Below, one piece after another: positions 5,149 through 7,986 of a DNA stretch of 7,986 bases. The notes below the pieces were generated by a model. It ran no database searches. It worked only from the letters and a program-made list of their open reading frames with translations, and was not told the DNA's origin. Positions within the stretch are counted from its first letter, which is position 1; every line of letters starts with the position of its first letter. A program made the translations under genes and the position numbers. Source of the DNA: Clostridia bacterium (lineage in GTDB: Bacteria > Bacillota > Clostridia > Oscillospirales > CAG-272); assembly GCA_024404475.1 (NCBI GenBank), contig JAKSPV010000065.1, positions 1 to 7,986 of the forward strand, written 5' to 3'.

Positions 5149-6570
5149 TTATTTCTTCTCGTAGAAGCGGAAGAAGTTCTTGGTGTTGTTGTAGCACACG
5201 TCGCAGACGATCTCCGCGAGGGAGTCCATGTCGCACGGATAAAGTCCGTCTTCCACCCACTCGCCGATGACGGAGCAGAGGATGCGGCGGAAATACTCGT
5301 GACGCGGGTAGGACGTGAAGCTGCGGGAGTCGGTCAGCATGCCGGTGAAGCGGCCGAAGACGGACAAGTTGGCGAGTTGGCGCATCTGGGCCTTCATACC
5401 GTCGAGCGTGTCGTTGAACCACCATGCGCTGCCCTGCATGATGCGCGGCATACCGTCGCCGGAAGTCTGGAAGCAGCCGAGCATCGTGCCGATCGCGGCG
5501 TTGTCGCCGGGGTTCAGCGAATAGATCAGCGTACGCGGCAGCGCGTTGTCGCTCTCCATGGCGTCAAGCAGTTTGGCGATCTCGGAAATGCTCATCTCGC
5601 CGATCATATCCCAGCCGGTATCGGGGCCCATCTTCGCGAACATACGGCCGTTCGCGTTGCGGGAGACGCCGAGGTGGAGCTGCATGACCCAGCCGACCTT
5701 GTTGTACTCGGAGGCGAGGAAGCGCATGATCTCGGACTTGAAGACGGCGAGCTGCTCGGGCGTGACGTCGGCGCCGTCGGAGCGGAGTGCCGCGTCCATC
5801 GCCTTATCGGCGGCGTATTCGGAAGATTTCGTGAAGTAGGGGTATTCGTCGAAGCCGTGGTCGGCGGTGCGGCAGCCCATGCTGTCGAAGAACAGGATGC
5901 TCTTGTGGAGCGCTTCTTTCAGCGACTTCGTATCCTTGATCTCGACGCCGGTTGCGGCACCGAGCTTTTCGTAGTAGGCGGCGAGGCCCTTCTTGTTGAT
6001 GTTGAAGCATTTGTCGGGGCGGAACGCGGGCAGGACTTTCGTCTTGATCGTTTCGTCAGCCGCGATGACCTTATGCCATTCGAGCGTGTCGGCGGGGTCA
6101 TCCGTCGTGCAGATCAGCTCAACGCCGGATTTCTCGATGATGGCGCGGGTACGCATGTCGTCGCTCTGCAGCTTCTCGGCGGTCAGTTTCCAGATCTCCT
6201 CGCAGTTCTCCTCGTTGAGAATGAGGTCGCAGTCGAAATATCGTTTGAGCTCGAGGTGCGTCCAATGGTACAGCGGGTTGCCGATCAGGTGCGGCATGAC
6301 CTTCGCGTACATACGGAATTTATCGTAGTCGGACGCCGGACCCGTGATCATTTCTTCGGGGATGCCGAAGGAACGGATGGCACGCCACTTGTAGTGGTCG
6401 CCGCCGAGCCAGAGTTCCGTGATATTCGCGTAACGCTTGTTTTCGGCGATCTCTTTCGGGTTGATGTGACAATGGTAGTCGATAATCGGCAGTTTTTCAG
6501 CGTAATTATGATAGAGCGTCTGTGCAACTTCGGTGCCGAGCAGAAAGTTTTCGTCCATGAACGGTTTCAT
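5149..6570 (-). CDS. uxaC: Uronate isomerase (glucuronate isomerase)
   Basis: A 473-aa full-length UxaC, EC 5.3.1.12, of the amidohydrolase-like TIM-barrel superfamily. It interconverts D-glucuronate and D-fructuronate, and D-galacturonate and D-tagaturonate, the first step in hexuronate (pectin or glucuronide) breakdown. Family marks are visible: the N-terminal PIIDYHCHINPKEI with metal-site His33 and His35, the LELKRYF segment near 107-113, SLNPGDNAAIGTMLG, and FGRFTGMLTDSRSFTSYPRH (405-424) with HEYFRR following. The start at 6570 is preferred over an in-frame ATG at 6558 because GAGGA lies 8 nt before the first. Promoter, leader hairpin and terminator are all its own, so it appears monocistronic; no other uronate genes (uxaA, uxaB, kdgK) are in view. 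The hexuronate regulator is not identified. Confidence 0.96.
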   Translation of the reverse strand: MKPFMDENFLLGTEVAQTLYHNYAEKLPIIDYHCHINPKEIAENKRYANITELWLGGDHYKWRAIRSFGIPEEMITGPASDYDKFRMYAKVMPHLIGNPLYHWTHLELKRYFDCDLILNEENCEEIWKLTAEKLQSDDMRTRAIIEKSGVELICTTDDPADTLEWHKVIAADETIKTKVLPAFRPDKCFNINKKGLAAYYEKLGAATGVEIKDTKSLKEALHKSILFFDSMGCRTADHGFDEYPYFTKSSEYAADKAMDAALRSDGADVTPEQLAVFKSEIMRFLASEYNKVGWVMQLHLGVSRNANGRMFAKMGPDTGWDMIGEMSISEIAKLLDAMESDNALPRTLIYSLNPGDNAAIGTMLGCFQTSGDGMPRIMQGSAWWFNDTLDGMKAQMRQLANLSVFGRFTGMLTDSRSFTSYPRHEYFRRILCSVIGEWVEDGLYPCDMDSLAEIVCDVCYNNTKNFFRFYEKK

Positions 6571-6589
6571 GATTTCAATCCTCGTTTCC

Positions 6590-6613
6590 GGGAACGCGCC
6601 GCCGGCCGTTCCC
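6590..6613 (-). promoter_or_regulatory. Inverted repeat in the uxaC 5' leader
   Basis: GGGAACG (6590-6596) and CGTTCCC (6607-6613) form a 7-bp inverted repeat with a 10-bp GC-rich centre. It lies between the predicted uxaC start (about 6621) and the ribosome binding site, so it could be a stabilising 5' hairpin or an operator just downstream of the promoter. No known regulator site is recognised. Confidence 0.4.
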
Positions 6614-6627
6614 TATTGATCGCCACC

Positions 6628-6656
6628 ATTGTAGCACATTTTTCGCACCGATGCAA
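6628..6656 (-). promoter_or_regulatory. Promoter of uxaC
   Basis: On the minus strand, TTGCAT (6651-6656) and TACAAT (6628-6633) are 17 bp apart. The -10 is 5/6; the -35 matches only in TTG, as expected for a regulated promoter that may need an activator or respond to a repressor. Predicted start is near 6621, giving a leader of about 50 nt. Confidence 0.6.
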
Positions 6657-6685
6657 GCCGCCGCCGATTTTTTTCGAAAAAGTCC

Positions 6686-6714
6686 TTTTCAAATTGCGAA
6701 ATATATGATATGAT
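6686..6714 (+). promoter_or_regulatory. Possible promoter of the PHP-mutS operon
   Basis: On the plus strand, TTTTCA (6686-6691) and TATGAT (6709-6714) have a 17-bp spacer, with 4/6 and 5/6 matches. A start near 6721 would give a leader of about 32 nt. Several overlapping TATGAT/TAAAAT hexamers make the exact -10 uncertain. Confidence 0.4.
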
Positions 6715-6723
6715 AAAATATCA
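6706..6723. repeat. Perfect inverted repeat TGATAT-N6-ATATCA, candidate operator
   Basis: The arms TGATAT (6706-6711) and ATATCA (6718-6723) are exact reverse complements separated by six bases. The repeat covers the predicted -10 and start site of the PHP gene promoter, in the 182-bp divergent gap shared with uxaC. A second palindrome, TTTTTCGAAAAA (6670-6681), lies just upstream. Placement is right for a repressor site, but AT-rich sequence makes such repeats fairly easy by chance. Confidence 0.3.
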
Positions 6724-6752
6724 AATTGTTACCATTCCGCGGGAGGTACCGC

Positions 6753-7556
6753 ATGATCGCTGACAGCCATTCTCATTCGCTCTTTTCTTTCGACGGACAC
6801 GATGATGTCGCAACGCTCTGCCGCGCCGCGATTGACCGCGGCATCTCCGCACTTGCCGTCACCGATCACTGCGACATCGACGGCGTGCTCGACGGGCTGT
6901 ACCCGCCTTACGACGGGAAAGCGGCGAGCGAGGCAATTCTTTCGGCAAAAGAGGAATTCCGCGGAAAGCTCGACATCGCGTTCGGCGTGGAACTCGGGCA
7001 GCCGTACCTCCGCGAAAAAGAGGCGTCGGCGCTCATCCGGGAGATGGGGTACGACTTCGTGCTCGTCTCCGTGCACAATCTCGAAAACGTGCCGGATTTC
7101 TATTATCTCAACTACAATGCGATGCCCGACGCGCTTCTGAAATCGCTGATGCACCGCGCGATCGACGATCTCTGCCGGGCGGCATCGTTCCCCGGTGCCG
7201 ACACGCTGGCGCACATCACCTACCCGTGGCGGCTCGTCCGCCGCGAAGGACGACCGTTCGATCTTGCGGATTTTGCCGATGAATACCGGCATCTCTTCCG
7301 CGTCATGATCGAGCACGGTACGGCACTTGAACTCAACACAAAAATGCTGCGGCGCGGTTTCCCGCCGGATCCCCCGGCGGAGCTGCTCCGGCTCTACCGC
7401 GACGAGGGCGGCGAGCTCGTGACCGTCGGCTCCGACGCACACACGGCGGCGGAGATCGGCGGCGGTGTGCCCGAAGCATACGAGCTGCTCCGCTCGCTCG
7501 GTTTCCGCTACGTTTCGGCGGCGGGCGCGGGCGGTCTGCACCCCTTCAAAATCTGA
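6753..7556 (+). CDS. PHP-domain phosphoesterase, histidinol-phosphatase (HisJ)-like
   Basis: A 267-aa cytoplasmic PHP-domain protein. Metal-ligand motifs are in the normal order: DSHSHS (4-9), SFDGH (12-16), TDHCD (37-41) with Asp38/His39, GVELGQ (78-83) with Glu80, SVHNL (106-110) with His108, LAHITY (152-157) with His154, and GSDAH (226-230) with Asp228/His230. This is a complete trinuclear metal site of a phosphatase, close to the HisJ/HisK family (histidinol phosphate to histidinol). No histidine genes are adjacent, and many HisJ-like proteins have other phosphate ester substrates, so no symbol is given. The ATG at 6753 is chosen because GGGAGG (6741-6746) sits 6 nt upstream; the longer TTG-started frame overlaps this site. 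It lies 23 bp ahead of a MutS-related gene, with no terminator between them, and likely shares its transcript. Confidence 0.85.
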   Translation: MIADSHSHSLFSFDGHDDVATLCRAAIDRGISALAVTDHCDIDGVLDGLYPPYDGKAASEAILSAKEEFRGKLDIAFGVELGQPYLREKEASALIREMGYDFVLVSVHNLENVPDFYYLNYNAMPDALLKSLMHRAIDDLCRAASFPGADTLAHITYPWRLVRREGRPFDLADFADEYRHLFRVMIEHGTALELNTKMLRRGFPPDPPAELLRLYRDEGGELVTVGSDAHTAAEIGGGVPEAYELLRSLGFRYVSAAGAGGLHPFKI

Positions 7557-7579
7557 GACAATGACAAAGGAGGCACGTC

Positions 7580-7986
7580 ATGGCTGACGAAATCCTTGAT
7601 ACTTCCGATATCAGTTTACTCTACCCCGACGAGGCGTCGCTGCGCGCCGGTCCCGCCGGTGCCGTGCTCGCCGAGCACGACGCGCTGGAACTTGAATTTG
7701 ACAAACTGATCGACCTCAAAAGTTGTGAGCTCGGTGAGTTCTTCACCGCGGACGCGGAGGTCATCCGCTACCGGCAGGAGACGTTTGCCGACATGATGCG
7801 GAGCCCCGAACTGTCCGACGTGCTTCGCCGGATGATCCCGATCCTCGGCGACATCACCGAGCTGCGGCATCTCGAAAACGACGCGTCGCTCTCGGCGGAG
7901 TCGTATCTGTACAGTATCACCGAGGTGGAGCTTTACACGACGCTGCTCGAAAACCTCAAAACGGGGCTTCTTTCGATCGAAGACCG
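7580..7986 (+). CDS. MutS-related protein, N-terminal part (runs off right edge)
   Basis: The first 135 residues of a longer protein are present. The text around residues 55-77 (TADAEVIRYRQETFADMMRSPEL) and the helical run after it (ITELRHLEND ... SYLYSITEVELYTTLLENL) resemble the start of the core/lever domain III of MutS-related proteins of Firmicutes, where a D-x-E-VIRYRQ-x-F-x-D motif is typical. Domains I and II of true mismatch-recognising MutS are absent, so this is probably a MutS homologue of the MutS-core plus ATPase type, not MutS1. The Walker ATPase, expected towards the C-terminus, lies outside the window and cannot be confirmed. The start is clear: a perfect AAAGGAGG (7566-7573), 6 nt from the ATG. 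It follows the PHP gene by 23 bp. Confidence 0.68.
   Translation, partial: MADEILDTSDISLLYPDEASLRAGPAGAVLAEHDALELEFDKLIDLKSCELGEFFTADAEVIRYRQETFADMMRSPELSDVLRRMIPILGDITELRHLENDASLSAESYLYSITEVELYTTLLENLKTGLLSIED

Noticed and set aside
4951..6708. Another 585-codon plus-strand open frame
   Set aside because: It is antisense to uxaC and crosses the T-box leader, promoter and terminator. The low-complexity Val/Glu/His-rich product has no recognisable domain.
6726..6752. TTG start extending the PHP protein by nine residues
   Set aside because: The GGGAGG ribosome binding site would lie inside the coding sequence, and the family N-terminus begins at the next ATG (MIADSHSH).
6729..7541. A 270-codon minus-strand open frame opposite the PHP gene
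   Set aside because: The plus-strand frame has every PHP metal motif and a good ribosome binding site; the opposite frame has neither.
7561..7587. An ATG and eight-codon frame overlapping the ribosome binding site of the MutS-related gene
   Set aside because: It has no ribosome binding site of its own, is out of frame with the following gene and is too short to support as a leader peptide.

Overview
The window looks like chromosomal DNA from an anaerobic Firmicute, most likely a GC-rich gut or rumen Clostridia (Oscillospiraceae/Ruminococcaceae type). This rests on the mix of gene families: a T-box leader, a small CxxC zinc-ribbon protein, a SigH-like sigma factor, UxaC, and an XRE-cupin regulator next to an AMP-forming acyl-CoA synthetase. 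Strong AGGAGG-type ribosome binding sites, sigma-A-type promoters with 17-bp spacers, and GC-rich genes separated by AT-rich gaps also fit. The genus cannot be fixed from sequence alone. I see no mobile element, CRISPR array, rRNA or intact tRNA.

Layout, left to right. The 5' end of a Gfo/Idh/MocA oxidoreductase gene runs off the left edge on the minus strand with its own promoter. Divergent from it is a RadC-family gene (plus). A bidirectional terminator separates radC from a convergent minus-strand pair: a 92-aa double zinc-ribbon protein and, upstream of it, a SigH-like sigma factor with a perfect consensus promoter. Between those two genes lies a compact, tRNA-like foldable segment. Next, all on the minus strand, is a two-gene operon of an XRE-cupin regulator and an acyl-CoA synthetase. 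It is preceded by a T-box riboswitch of about 260 nt with a perfect TTGACA-17-TATAAT promoter and an intrinsic terminator. Upstream of that is uxaC (glucuronate isomerase, minus) with its own promoter and terminator. Divergent from uxaC is a plus-strand pair: a PHP-domain phosphatase and the start of a MutS-related protein that runs off the right edge.

The most interesting part is the T-box operon. T-boxes normally govern aminoacyl-tRNA synthetases, amino-acid biosynthesis or transport. Here the controlled genes are a cupin-type transcription factor and a fatty/organic acid:CoA ligase. The specifier loop reads most naturally as GUA (valine), and the T-box bulge UGGU fits a tRNA with discriminator A, as tRNA-Val has. 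A coherent hypothesis is that valine shortage, sensed as uncharged tRNA-Val, switches on activation of isobutyrate (or a related branched acid) to its CoA ester. Reductive carboxylation, known in rumen anaerobes, could then turn that ester into valine. The T-box is directly visible; the specificity and the pathway are inference.
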